Of a stretch of 64,000 nt of DNA, positions 37,793 to 47,309 are shown piece after piece (the first letter of the stretch is position 1; each line of letters opens with the position of its first letter). Source of the DNA: Phytomonas francai (taxonomy: Eukaryota > Euglenozoa > Kinetoplastea > Trypanosomatida > Trypanosomatidae); assembly GCA_001766655.1 (NCBI GenBank), contig MJCC01000017.1, forward strand, positions 161,470 through 225,469, given 5' to 3'. The notes beneath the pieces were generated by a model. The model was given only the letters and a program-made list of their open reading frames with translations. It had not been told where the DNA came from and did no database searches. Made by a program: the position numbers and the translations under genes.

Positions 37793-38527
37793 AGTTGAAA
37801 GGGAGACTCTCTTGTGTTTTGAATTCCCCTCGCTTTGTATCTTTGCGAAATACTTGTTATGCTTAAACAGTTTAAATAATCACACCTTTGAGCCCAATTG
37901 AATTAAGAACAGTTTCCCGATCTAAATTAAATAAATGAAAATAGTATGCACAATGCAATTTGGATACCTTTTGTTATCTATTACGTTTAACACAGTGCAC
38001 TCTTTATTGTTACAATATATCTATATATACATTGTCAAGTTTGTTGATGTGCATTTTTACGGTGAAGTCTGAATTATGGCCGCAAATCATGTGTTCCTTC
38101 TTTTTATGTCTTTTCCTTCAATTTAGCAGTACCACACACATTCAAAAAAGAATATATTCAGCTATATTTATATTTGGAAAAGGTAGAGAGTCACAAAGAT
38201 CAGTTCAGCAGAGCCCAAGCAACTCCTCCATTTTGAGACATTTTCTGCTCAGGGATAGTTTTATTTTTAAAATTCTTAACACGTCTTAAGTTCGACCCAA
38301 ACTGTAAGAGGCGAAAATAGTAGACTTGTTAGCCAACCCTTTCCTAGCGTTGTTACGCAACCTGGTCTCAGCTGTGTGCTTATGTCAAGATAAAGTACAT
38401 TGGAGCGGCATTTTAAGTTTGTTAACGACTTTGCAAGGGCAATCTTGCGAATTGTAGCACCGTGCGAAGATTATACAACGTATATACATTGAAATAGCTC
38501 TAAAGCGATAATAAGCAGTGAATTTTC

Positions 38528-41500
38528 ATGTTAGCAAGAAGGCGGAATCGTGCCGCTCAGGACGGCGCGGCCCATGTGAATGTCGCATCCGACAGCAGTA
38601 TAGCCACTGCCACCGGAACTCCGACGCTGACGGCACCCCTAATGGGTAGTCTTCATGTGGATAAAAAAGATGTGAGTGCGATGCTAGAGGACTTGATGGC
38701 GGCCTTCGCGCCCAATGTCTTGCCATGTTTGCTTAACGAGTACAGTTACGCGGATAATCTCGACGGCAGCACGGGGGAGGCCCCTGTAGTGGAAGCCAGT
38801 GCTTCCTCCCAGCCACCCATACATCTCGCACGCGTTATTTTGTTCATTTACCTTCATACCTGCAGCGGCCCGCCTGACTTACCGCGGATCAACCCCTGCG
38901 CGACGTTGGAGTGCTGGTTCGATCCGCTGGTCGCGCACAGATCTCCACAAGGGGGCAAGGGTGGCAGTGAGTCCATTGCCGCGGTGCTGGAGCGTCAGTA
39001 CCGCTCGGTTTTGCGCGATGATATCCCCATCTCACGCGTCGTGGAGGCGAATCTCGATGGAGCGAGCATGGTGCTCGGCAAGGGCCGCACCCTCGCGCGG
39101 GATGGGCGAGTTCTGGTACACTACAATGGCCATGGCATGCCTCGCGCGACGGATCTCGGCGAGGTATGGGTTTTTGATCGCGATCACACCCATTACGTGC
39201 CGTTTAACATCACGGAGATGGCAGATCTCATCGGAACGCCGACGCTGTACATCTTAGACTGCAATGCCGCCGGGGCGATTCTTCGGCACTGGCAAAAGAA
39301 CCACCTCGACGAGAAGCATCCGCACGACCTGTTTATTTGCGCGTGTGATGCGCACGAGACACTCCCGATCAACCCCATCCTCCCGGCTGACATGCTCACG
39401 TCCTGTCTGACGACGCCGTTGAAGATGGTGCTGTGTTGGTATATTGGCTACTCGCAGCACAAGATGCTCTTCCCGCAGGTTACCGAGGACATGATCCGCA
39501 ACCTTCCGGGCGACCTCAGAAACTACAAGAGCCCCCGTGGCGACCTGAATAGGGTTCTCAACGCCGTCACCACGACCATCGCGTGGTGCACGCTCCCCCC
39601 CGCGCAGTTTTACTATCTTTTTCGCCACGACACGGGGACGCGGGCGGTCTTCCGGAATGCGATTCTGGCGGACCGAATGATGCGCGAGACCGGGGTCACC
39701 CCCATCACCCACCCCCCGTTCGCCGAGGAGATGCACCTGCACCCGATGTGGGAGCTCTGGGATTGCGTCCTTGAGCGGGCCATTGGGCAGCTTCCCGAGC
39801 TGATGGCAGCCTCCTCGGAGGGCGGGGAGGCGCTCTACAAGGAATCCACCTTCTTTGACGACCAGTTGACGGCCTTCGAGGTGTGGGTGCACTACGGGGA
39901 CATGACGCAGACCCCGCAGCAGCTGCCCTGCGTGCTCTTCGCGCTCACGCAGGGCGTCCACCGCGTGCGCGCCTTCACGCTGCTCGCGAAGTACCTCGAC
40001 TCGAGCCTCGCGGCCGGGAAGCTCGCGACCCTCTGCGGGGTCCTCCCCTACCTCAGCAAACTCATCGTGCAGGCGCCGGAGGTGCTGCTCATCGTGACCG
40101 TCGTCTGGATGCAGGTGATTCGCTCCGACCCGCTGGAGGGGTGCGAGGAGATCGGCCGGAGCAAAACGGAGCGCTACTTCACGAATCTGCTCCGCCTCGA
40201 CGAGGCGACCACGACGATCGAGATGGTGGAGTACGGGAAGCGGGTCGATCCCGCGGCGGCGGCCGCGCGGCCGAGCTCGCCCCTGCACGAGGCGGAGGTG
40301 GATACGTCGGGGCGGCTCCTCCCACAGCAGACCCCGTCCTCGACGAGCGGAGGTCGCGCTTACGCGGGGGGCGCGCAGTCCGACGGCTTCCAGGCCCCTC
40401 CCCACCAACCGCTTTCGCTGAAGCCGGGCGGCGGGACGGCCCCCTCCCCTGCCCCTGCCAGGGGGGTGACCTACTACCTCATGAACGACGTCAGCCTGCC
40501 GCGCTCGAAGAGCATGGTCTGCTATATCCTCTACCAGTACCAGCTCCGCGGCGAGGCCCAGTGCCTTCTATGCTGGAACCACCAGCTCCTGAACGCCGCC
40601 TTCCCCTGCATGAGCTCCGAGGACGCGGAGCTGCGGTCGTGGGCGTGTTTGGTCCTTTCCATGCTTTTCAAGGGCCTACGGCACGCGAAGAACTTCGCCT
40701 CACGCGAGTGTGCCTCGCGGCTGGACCTCTTCACGCGGCTTCTGCAGGACCGCTCGCCGGTCGTCCGAAGCTCCTGCGTGACCCTGCTCACGAGCGTGGT
40801 CGGCGTGCGCGTGGACTTGCTTCCGCCCGATCAGCAGGTCCGGCGCCTGCAGATGGAGAAGTCGGTCTTCATTAAGCTCCGGCAGATCCTCTTCGACGCG
40901 AGCATGACCGTGCGCGAGGAGCTGATCTTTTTCACCTGTCAGGTGCTCTACGTCTACCGCGGCGCGCTGCCGCTGGTGAAGGCCGCGGGTCTTGAGGGCC
41001 TCTCGATTCAGAAGATCCAGGAGTACGTGCGGGTGGTCGGGCGGGACTCGCCGCGGTGGGAGCTCGAGGAGCCCGGGGTTCAGGTCCACTCCCTGCTCAA
41101 CCTCAACCGCCCGACCCTGAACGCGATTTTTGACGACATCATCGTCTTCAAGACGACGGTGCTCGCCGCGGACGACCCGGCGCCGACGCCGGCGGAGCTC
41201 GACCCTTCGCGGGTCGCCGGGGAGGCGATGGGAATCCTCCTCGGGCTCGTGCACGATGCCGCGTTTATGCTGTGGATGCTTTGGCAGAATTGCGATGCTG
41301 CGAAGGTGGAGCGGGCGCTGGTGGGGCTCTCGGCCGGGGAGGCCCCGCGGTCCACGCGGTTTGCCAGCGAGGCGCTTCGTACGATGGCGCACCTGCCCTC
41401 GCTTTCTTCTTCCTACTACTTTACGGAGGCCGACCGCGCGCGGGCGCGGTGGAATGCCGACATGATGCGCCTTCTCGTGCTCGACAACAGCGGGCGGCGG

Positions 41501-42688
41501 CTGGAGCCGCGGCGGGGCTCGCTTTCCTCGGCCGCCCGTGGGCCGCCCGCGGCCTCGACGGAGGCCGGGGAGGGCGGCGGGTCAGGCCCGCGGGGGGCGA
41601 TCCGGACGCTGCTCGGGGCGGGCTCGCGGTATCAGGTCTTTCCGAGCCTCGTGCGGTCGGACCAGGTCGTCTGCGCGGCCCCGCGCGCGCTGGAGATGTC
41701 CTTCGTGATCGCGACGAAGAGCCAGCAGGTGATGTACGTCTCGTACGAGGGGTACAACACGCTGACGGAGCGGAACCGCTTCCCGGTGCGGCTCTCCGGG
41801 CCGATCCACGACGCCATCGTGATCAACGACCTCTCGGAGCACTCCGGGCTCCTCCTCGTCGACCGCCGCGGCGGGTTCACGCTGCTGAAAGGGGTGTGGG
41901 AGCGGGACGCGGCGCCGACGGAGGCCGCGGTCTTCACCGCCTGCCTGCCGCCGCCGCCCGGGGGCTGGATCGACATCAAGATGGTCTACCACGGCCGCGC
42001 GATGACGCTTTTCTACGGCGGCCCGATCGGGGCCGCCGGGGTGACCGAGATCCACGCCTTCTGCGTGGGCGAGGAGCAGGTCACGCAGCGGCTCGAGGTG
42101 CCCGGCAACCCCACGCTGACTTGCCTCGCCGCGCACACCTCGCAGCGCGCGCTGCTCGCGGGCTTCGCCGACGGCGTCGTGCGGTACTACGACGACCGCC
42201 AGCGGCAGGGCGGGGTGAGCGTGGTGGCCTCGCTCTCCGCGGGCGAGCGGGGCGGCGAGGCCGTCCTCGGCCTCGGCCCGGTCGCCACGATGGCCGCGAG
42301 CCCCTTCAGCATCGTCGCCACGACGCCCAGCGCGCTCTGCGTGTTCGATACGCGGCGGCTGAGCAGGCCGACGCTCGCGCTCGGCGTGCGGGAGCTGCTC
42401 GCGGGCGCGGAGGCCGGGACCGGGGCCGCGGCGCCGTCCGCCCCCCTCCCCTCGATCACCTGCGGGGCGGTGGGGCTGTACACGGGGCTGATCGGCCTCG
42501 GCTTCAGCGATAACACCTACGCCGCGTTTAACCCGAAAGGGCAGATCCTCACGGAGGGGCGGGTTCGTCTCTCGACCTGCGAGACCGCAGGGGGGGGGCT
42601 CTCCAACCCGCTGCCGAGGAGCCTCCTATCCCACCCCCTGCGCCCACTTCTTTCGTATGGTGGCGATCTGATGTATTTTCATCTCTAA
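38528..42688 (+). CDS. RAPTOR: Raptor, TORC1 scaffold subunit
   Basis: A 1386-residue protein. Residues ~95-260 are the Raptor N-terminal caspase-like domain: INPCATLECWFDPL, VLVHYNGHGMPRATDLGEVW (the His near 200) and PTLYILDCNAAGAI (the Cys near 244). Both residues of the pseudo-caspase dyad are present. Helical HEAT-type repeats fill about 430-900 (LRSWACLVLSMLFKGLRHAK; SPVVRSSCVTLLTSVVGVR). The C-terminal ~330 residues fit WD40 blades (HAIVINDLSEHSGLLLVDRR; LAAHTSQRALLAGFADGVVR). Raptor recruits TORC1 substrates and couples nutrients to growth; in T. brucei it pairs with TOR1. An Ala/Ser/Pro-rich linker at about 580-640 looks disordered. The family call is firm. Confidence 0.96.
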   Translation: MLARRRNRAAQDGAAHVNVASDSSIATATGTPTLTAPLMGSLHVDKKDVSAMLEDLMAAFAPNVLPCLLNEYSYADNLDGSTGEAPVVEASASSQPPIHLARVILFIYLHTCSGPPDLPRINPCATLECWFDPLVAHRSPQGGKGGSESIAAVLERQYRSVLRDDIPISRVVEANLDGASMVLGKGRTLARDGRVLVHYNGHGMPRATDLGEVWVFDRDHTHYVPFNITEMADLIGTPTLYILDCNAAGAILRHWQKNHLDEKHPHDLFICACDAHETLPINPILPADMLTSCLTTPLKMVLCWYIGYSQHKMLFPQVTEDMIRNLPGDLRNYKSPRGDLNRVLNAVTTTIAWCTLPPAQFYYLFRHDTGTRAVFRNAILADRMMRETGVTPITHPPFAEEMHLHPMWELWDCVLERAIGQLPELMAASSEGGEALYKESTFFDDQLTAFEVWVHYGDMTQTPQQLPCVLFALTQGVHRVRAFTLLAKYLDSSLAAGKLATLCGVLPYLSKLIVQAPEVLLIVTVVWMQVIRSDPLEGCEEIGRSKTERYFTNLLRLDEATTTIEMVEYGKRVDPAAAAARPSSPLHEAEVDTSGRLLPQQTPSSTSGGRAYAGGAQSDGFQAPPHQPLSLKPGGGTAPSPAPARGVTYYLMNDVSLPRSKSMVCYILYQYQLRGEAQCLLCWNHQLLNAAFPCMSSEDAELRSWACLVLSMLFKGLRHAKNFASRECASRLDLFTRLLQDRSPVVRSSCVTLLTSVVGVRVDLLPPDQQVRRLQMEKSVFIKLRQILFDASMTVREELIFFTCQVLYVYRGALPLVKAAGLEGLSIQKIQEYVRVVGRDSPRWELEEPGVQVHSLLNLNRPTLNAIFDDIIVFKTTVLAADDPAPTPAELDPSRVAGEAMGILLGLVHDAAFMLWMLWQNCDAAKVERALVGLSAGEAPRSTRFASEALRTMAHLPSLSSSYYFTEADRARARWNADMMRLLVLDNSGRRLEPRRGSLSSAARGPPAASTEAGEGGGSGPRGAIRTLLGAGSRYQVFPSLVRSDQVVCAAPRALEMSFVIATKSQQVMYVSYEGYNTLTERNRFPVRLSGPIHDAIVINDLSEHSGLLLVDRRGGFTLLKGVWERDAAPTEAAVFTACLPPPPGGWIDIKMVYHGRAMTLFYGGPIGAAGVTEIHAFCVGEEQVTQRLEVPGNPTLTCLAAHTSQRALLAGFADGVVRYYDDRQRQGGVSVVASLSAGERGGEAVLGLGPVATMAASPFSIVATTPSALCVFDTRRLSRPTLALGVRELLAGAEAGTGAAAPSAPLPSITCGAVGLYTGLIGLGFSDNTYAAFNPKGQILTEGRVRLSTCETAGGGLSNPLPRSLLSHPLRPLLSYGGDLMYFHL

Positions 42689-43069
42689 CGCGAGGGCGTC
42701 GGCGGAAGGCAAGCGCCACGATCCGGAATGACACTCCCCTATCGAAATGCAAGCACGCGCGCCCTTTCCCTTCTTATCCGGGATCGATTCCATTAAGATT
42801 TCCATCTCTCCATCCTCTTCTTTATTTCTCTCTCTATATACATTTAACGTGCGGCGTTTGGTGCGTTTATCTAAAGCTTGGGAGGCTACGAGTTTCCTAA
42901 AGCGGCGTACTCTGTTGTGGGGTAGGCTTTTTCTATTTGGTCATGCCAAGAGACGCGGTCTTGAGCATTCTCTCGAGATGTGTCGCCACAAGGGCATGTG
43001 TCATGCTTCTGCTCTGCATGACGTTCGTTTCTTCTTCACACATGGATCTTTTTTCTTCACCAAGAATTC

Positions 43070-43100
<31 letters not shown>

Positions 43101-43137
43101 TATATATCTATTCCTCTATTATCACGGGTCCGATTCG
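42689..43137. other. Intergenic spacer with (TA)n
   Basis: 449 bp; pyrimidine tracts at about 42802-42835 and a TA microsatellite at 43070-43096 directly before the next gene's ATG. An open in-frame extension into this spacer is AT-driven and not coding. Confidence 0.6.
43070..43096. repeat. (TA)n microsatellite
   Basis: 27 bp of TA repeat in the 5' region of the 43,138 gene. Confidence 0.95.
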
Positions 43138-44130
43138 ATGCCGGATCATTCGCATTCCCTGGAGAAGGCGCGCCGCATCGCGCGCGAGGAGGCCTCGCCG
43201 GTCGTGGACAAGCTGCTCGGCCTGCTCCTCCGCGCGGGGGTCTACGGCCTGCTCGAGTTCCAGGAGCGCGAGCTCGCCCGCGAGCTTGAGGCGCCGTCCT
43301 GGGAGGCCCGCCGCGCGGCGCCCGTCGAGCGCGTGAACCCCGAGGGCCTTCGGACGGCGCTCCGGCGCTGCGGGGTCCTGCTCGCGCCCTCCGAGCACCG
43401 CCTGCTTTTGCGGGCCTTCAGCGACGCCGTCGGGTTCGTCCGCGCGGGCGACCTCGTGGCCGCGCTCAGCCCCCTCCGCCGCCTCCCCGCGGCCGCCGCC
43501 GCGCGCGTCGAGGCCGCCCTGCGCGTCGACGGCCCGGCGGTCTCGCGGGGGAGCCTCACGGGGGCCTTTTTGCCGGCCCTCCTCGGAAGTGGGCCGGAGG
43601 CCGAGGTCCTCGAGGCCGAGGCCGCGCGGTGCTTTTCGGCCGCGAACTTCCCCACCGGCGGGGTCCCGCCGCGCGCGCTGCGGGCGTACCTCGGCGGGCT
43701 GCTGTGGACGGCCGGCGAGGGCGCCGCGGGGCTGCTCGCGCGGCTCGACGCGATCGCGGGGGGGCCGCCGCTCCTGCGGGCCTGGACGGGGGGGGAAAAG
43801 GAAGAGAAGGAAAGACCCGCCAACCCCCTCCCCCCCTCCCCCGCGCCCGGATTCGAGCCCTACGACGAGCGCGACCGCCTCGACGAGTGGCGGCGGGCGC
43901 GGGAGGCGCGGGGGCCGCGGCGGGGCTACCTCGAGCACGTCGTCGGCTACGCCGGCCACCTGCCGTCCTTCAAAACCCACTTCGGGCGGACCTTCCACGT
44001 CATCGAGGAGGACCTCCCGAGGCTCACCCGGCCCCGCTCGCCGAGGCCGCCGCTCCCCTTGGACGCCTACGGGCCCGCGATCGCCCTCAAGCACAACCGC
44101 ATGTGCGAGCACCACTTTAAGTTTAGCTGA
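43138..44130 (+). CDS. EF-hand-like protein with axonemal-type C-terminus, tentative
   Basis: A 330-residue protein from ATG 43138 (MPDHSHSLEK). The upstream extension contains TA-repeat sequence and is rejected. The gene is extremely GC-rich. Residues ~60-160 show a helix-loop-helix pattern like degenerate EF-hands (GLRTALRRCGVLLAPSEHRL, AFSDAVGFVRAGDLVAAL), with poor calcium ligands. The C-terminal ~90 residues include GYLEHVVGYAGHLPSFKTHF, then GRTFHVIEEDLPRLTR. Short GYxGHxP and FGxTF phrases of this sort recur in ciliary microtubule inner proteins. I infer a flagellar structural role with modest confidence; it is surely a gene, but its family is not settled. Confidence 0.82.
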   Translation: MPDHSHSLEKARRIAREEASPVVDKLLGLLLRAGVYGLLEFQERELARELEAPSWEARRAAPVERVNPEGLRTALRRCGVLLAPSEHRLLLRAFSDAVGFVRAGDLVAALSPLRRLPAAAAARVEAALRVDGPAVSRGSLTGAFLPALLGSGPEAEVLEAEAARCFSAANFPTGGVPPRALRAYLGGLLWTAGEGAAGLLARLDAIAGGPPLLRAWTGGEKEEKERPANPLPPSPAPGFEPYDERDRLDEWRRAREARGPRRGYLEHVVGYAGHLPSFKTHFGRTFHVIEEDLPRLTRPRSPRPPLPLDAYGPAIALKHNRMCEHHFKFS

Positions 44131-44709
44131 CCCGCATCGCGTTCGCTATAAAAAGGGAGGGCATGCGAAAGAAAAGATTCGGAGTGCGGGGTCTTTAGTA
44201 TCCCAATTACTCTGGGCGTTTTCTTTTTTTTTTTTTGTGTGTGTGTATGTGGTGGTGGTGGTGGTGGTGGTGGTGGTGGTGGTATAGTTCCATCATTACG
44301 AGACCATGGTTCGATTTTTCCCCCTCTTGAGTTTTCATGTTCATTTTGGTGTATTTGTTCTTGGTTCGTGAATGTACAATATCGCTTCTCTTTCAAAAAA
44401 AAAAAAAAAGTAAATACCGTCTGACCTCTCCGCTACTGTGGCGCTTCATTCGAACACGTTTCTTACTTTCGAATTTCATGCCTACCGATGGGTGTGAATG
44501 GTGGTATGGATAGAATGCTCTAACTCTTCTCTTTTCCATTTTATGATTATTATGGTTATTGTTAGAGGGCAAATAAAAAAGGGATCTCTTTCGATTCTTG
44601 TTATCCCGGCGATTCGCTTTATTTCCCTTTCCCGTTCAGATTTTCCAGAGGAGGAAATTTGGAGTTTCTGACTGTTAGGCTCCTCCGATTATCACCATCG
44701 CTGGAGCCG
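44131..44709. other. Intergenic spacer with (GGT)n
   Basis: 579 bp; a T-run, a GT tract and GGT repeat at 44221-44283, an A-run at 44395-44409, and a C/T-rich tract with CAG/AG near 44621-44650 that suits a splice acceptor for the next gene. Confidence 0.6.
44251..44283. repeat. (GGT)n microsatellite
   Basis: Eleven GGT units after a short GT run, in the 3' region of the 43,138 gene. Confidence 0.92.
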
Positions 44710-44985
44710 ATGTTGTGCTTTAGCGGGGTGCGCCGTGGTGTAGGCTCTTACGGCGGGGTGGCGGATTCGTGGTTTGGCAATAGCAAGACTAATATGCCCT
44801 GGACTAGAATCTTTAAGTCCTTTCTTATTTGCGTCTTCAGCATTGGCGGCATCAACTGGATTACGCGGGGTAATTTTGTGGGATATTGTGAGAATCAGGC
44901 CGAAGTTGAGATTCCTCTTGGCCTGCGTACCCTGCCGCAACCTCCCTCTTACGGGTTTGTTTCCGCCGATGACTCAGAGAAATAG
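44710..44985 (+). CDS. Small single-span protein, 91 residues
   Basis: The first ATG after the CAG/AG acceptor region lies at 44710 (MLCFSGVRRGVGS). The upstream in-frame TTG is not used. A membrane segment sits at about residues 33-50 (FKSFLICVFSIGGINWI). The N-terminus is basic and Gly-rich; the tail is acidic and Pro-rich (ending SADDSEK). The layout fits a mitochondrial inner-membrane protein, but no family is recognised. Short length makes this less certain than its neighbours. Confidence 0.65.
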   Translation: MLCFSGVRRGVGSYGGVADSWFGNSKTNMPWTRIFKSFLICVFSIGGINWITRGNFVGYCENQAEVEIPLGLRTLPQPPSYGFVSADDSEK

Positions 44986-45413
44986 GGGGTATTGATTGTA
45001 CTTGTTTTTCTACATGAAGACTTTCCATGAGGGTTCCTTAACTTCTTCTGAATATTGAATATTGATATATCAAAAAGGGAAAACGACTTGGGCAACTTTG
45101 CGTATTCCCTACTATTTCTCATTTTTTTCTCTTGATTGAGCAAAAAAGAAAAGGGATACACCTTTGGTTGTGAGACTCTATTGAAGACGATACTGTAGGT
45201 TCTTTATGAAAAATACAACAGCTTTTACTGGTCTTTCTATTGCAATTTTCATTTTTTCCCCTTTCACCCTCTCTAAGTTCTCTTTACTTTTTACGCTTCT
45301 TTGTCAGGCTTTTTAATTATCGTCAGGGGTTCTATTATAGTGTTTTTTTCCCCCTTTTCCCTTTCTTTATTGCCACCGAAACTCCTTGGCTCGTCACCTT
45401 GACGGTATTCTCG
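44986..45413. other. Intergenic spacer with strong pyrimidine tracts
   Basis: T/C-rich tracts at about 45241-45300 and 45341-45370. AGs at ATCGTCAG (about 45325) and TATTATAG (about 45340) are candidate acceptors for the next gene. Confidence 0.55.
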
Positions 45414-45698
45414 ATGTCGTCCGCAACCCCCAAGGCCTTCCCGAAGACCCTCCACCAGTTTCGAAATTTTTCCTACCTCGTCTTTGCCTGGCTGGGGCTT
45501 AGAAAAGGCTACGCGGAAAAGCAGGCCAACAACGCCGCCTGGCGAGCGCACAGAGAGAAGATTCGTCAGCAAAATGTCGAGCGTGAACATGCGGCTTCCT
45601 CCTCACGAGGCGGTGGGGGTTCCTCTAATGGAATCCCACCCGGCGTTCCAAAGAACCTTCACGAGATTTACCACGCCGTGGTGAATAGTATGCGATAA
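45414..45698 (+). CDS. Small protein resembling ATP synthase subunit e, tentative
   Basis: A 94-residue protein from ATG 45414 (MSSATPKAFPK). Residues ~18-45 form one short hydrophobic segment containing a Gly-x3-Gly motif (FAWLGLRKGYAEKQ), followed at once by a charged helix (AWRAHREKIRQQNVERE). ATP synthase subunit e has exactly this order: a short N-terminal membrane helix with GxxxG that drives dimerisation, then a charged coiled-coil. Length also matches. The resemblance is pattern-level. An unrelated mitochondrial membrane protein is the alternative. The C-terminus ends IYHAVVNSMR after a Ser/Gly-rich linker. Confidence 0.7.
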   Translation: MSSATPKAFPKTLHQFRNFSYLVFAWLGLRKGYAEKQANNAAWRAHREKIRQQNVEREHAASSSRGGGGSSNGIPPGVPKNLHEIYHAVVNSMR

Positions 45699-45794
45699 CA
45701 AAGAGGGAAAACTGGACAAAATCGCGTACTGGATGAAAAGTGGTGGTAGTGGAAATCCATAATTAGATGAAAAAAGAAGAAAAGGTATGAGAAG

Positions 45795-45830
45795 GTGTGT
45801 GTGTGTGTGTGTGTGTGTGAGTGAGTGAGA
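45795..45830. repeat. (GT)n followed by (GTGA)n
   Basis: About 25 bp of GT repeat then three GTGA-type units. Confidence 0.9.
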
Positions 45831-46016
45831 AAGGTGAATCGCGTCGCAAATGGGTTTGATTGATCATTGTCCATGAGGAAATTTTCGCATTCGATGCGCT
45901 CGCGCACACCCTGGAAAACTGAACACCTATTGACATATTTTAGGTATAGTGGAGCCATGCACAGTGTTATGTAAGCTTGGATAGCGCAGGGGTAGTAGGA
46001 GATAGATTCTTTTGTG

Positions 46017-46019
<3 letters not shown>

Positions 46020-46051
<32 letters not shown>
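46020..46051. repeat. (TA)n microsatellite
   Basis: 32 bp of uninterrupted TA repeat. Confidence 0.95.
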
Positions 46052-46053
<2 letters not shown>

Positions 46054-46292
46054 CGCATAAACAGGGAAATAAAATCATTTAGAGCGGGGGGGGGGGAGGG
46101 GGGATACGATAGCGTTGTATTCCACCCCTTGGCATGGGTCTCTTCGCCGGACTTGAGCTGCATGCGTGAAAGTGACTGACACCCTCTCTCTTTTTTCTCC
46201 CCCTTTTCCCACACGCCGTTGAAGGGTAGGTAGGAAACACACGAAACACACACGAATTATCAGCGTTTAGGGCGCGAATTCGCAGCGTTTGG

Positions 46293-46877
46293 ATGCATTC
46301 CTTTGCGGTATTTCGCCTTGGCCGTGCGGGGCTGCGGCGCGCGCGGGGCCTTTCGGCGCCGGTGGGGGGGCCGCGGACGGTCGTTTCAGGGCAGCTGCCG
46401 GTCGGCGGGGGGGGCGGGGGCTGGTCCCTTCAGCGCGGCCACCACCTGCAGACGAGCGCCGGCCTCCACTCGACGATTCGGACGGCCTGCGGGCGCCTTT
46501 TCGACCCCCAGCGCTACCACGAGATGCTCCAGGCCTGCTGTGATCAGCAGTGGCTGCTGGCGATCCAGCGGGAGCTGAGCGCGGACGCGGAGTACATGAC
46601 CTACCTCCGCGAGCATGGCGGGGCCGCGCGCGAGATGCGGGCCCTCACCGACGCCGCCCACCACGACGACGAGTTTATGGAGAAGCTCTCGGAGCGGCTG
46701 AAGACGGACTTTAAGATGTCCTTGGCGCTCTGCGCCGTGCAGGAGAGCTACGAGCGGATTCGCCGAAAGAGGGACGAGCACGAGACCCAGGTCACCGCCG
46801 ACGACGGGCGGGACCCCTACGCCGCGTTAAAGACGGGCCGAAAGACGGAGTTCGGCGCACACCGGCCACCTTTCTAG
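46293..46877 (+). CDS. Hypothetical protein, probably mitochondrial
   Basis: A 194-residue protein from ATG 46293. The N-terminus MHSFAVFRLGRAGLRRARGL is Arg-rich without acidic residues, a typical mitochondrial targeting peptide. A Gly-rich stretch follows (GGGGGGW). Residues ~65-165 are helical and charged (QRYHEMLQACCDQQWLLAIQ; FMEKLSERLKTDFKMSLALC). There is no membrane span. It could be a soluble subunit of a mitochondrial complex or ribosome, but I cannot name it. GC-rich codons and a CAG/TAG acceptor close to the ATG support expression. Confidence 0.82.
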   Translation: MHSFAVFRLGRAGLRRARGLSAPVGGPRTVVSGQLPVGGGGGGWSLQRGHHLQTSAGLHSTIRTACGRLFDPQRYHEMLQACCDQQWLLAIQRELSADAEYMTYLREHGGAAREMRALTDAAHHDDEFMEKLSERLKTDFKMSLALCAVQESYERIRRKRDEHETQVTADDGRDPYAALKTGRKTEFGAHRPPF

Positions 46878-47309
46878 GAAATTCTTTTATTAGTATTATT
46901 AGTATTATGTTATTGTGGTTGTTATCCTTTTTTTTTGATGGGGAGAGGAGATGCGCGTGAGCATCCTGCGGAGACCATCCAGGGCGCAAGTAAACCCATT
47001 CCGTTTGTTGTGAAATAGAGAATAAGAATCTTCCGTAGGGGGAAAGAAGAGGAAGGAATGCAGATTTTTTTTCCCCAATTATTCGTCCATGCTCATCGTC
47101 TTTCCTTGTTTTTAGACGGTGTGTACTTCCCTTTTGTTTATTATCTTAGGCTGTAAACAGGGAATATTGCTCTCATACCCATACGAAATCACTAAAGCAT
47201 ACATCCATAGCACTCCCTTCTGTAGACTCCTTTTTCCTTTCGTGATCGAACCGTGAAGCTCATAAAAAGAGCGGCCAGGTTCTCGTCTATTGTGCGCGCG
47301 TTTTAGGGC
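46878..47309. other. Intergenic spacer
   Basis: 432 bp, T-rich and AT-rich. The AG of TTTTAG three bases before ATG 47310 is a likely acceptor. Confidence 0.55.

Larger units (their letters stand above)
37297..38527. other. Intergenic stretch with microsatellites
   Basis: 1.2 kb between RPA2 and Raptor with an (AC)n/(GT)n inverted pair, a (GA)n tract and a G10 run. No gene seen. Confidence 0.6.
45699..46292. other. Intergenic spacer with microsatellites and G11
   Basis: 594 bp with GT/GTGA repeats (45795-45830), a TA repeat (46020-46051) and a G11 tract (46086-46096). Candidate acceptors CAG/TAG lie within 30 bp of the next ATG. Confidence 0.6.

Noticed and set aside
38281..38305. GTTCGACCC resembling a tRNA T-loop
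   Set aside because: No 5 bp stem and no acceptor-stem complement upstream.
39254..40408. 384-codon antisense frame opposite Raptor
   Set aside because: Shadow of the GC-rich Raptor gene; strand and composition argue against coding.
43108..44115. 335-codon antisense frame opposite the EF-hand-like gene
   Set aside because: Arg/Gly/Glu-rich shadow frame; the plus-strand frame has the plausible start and motifs.
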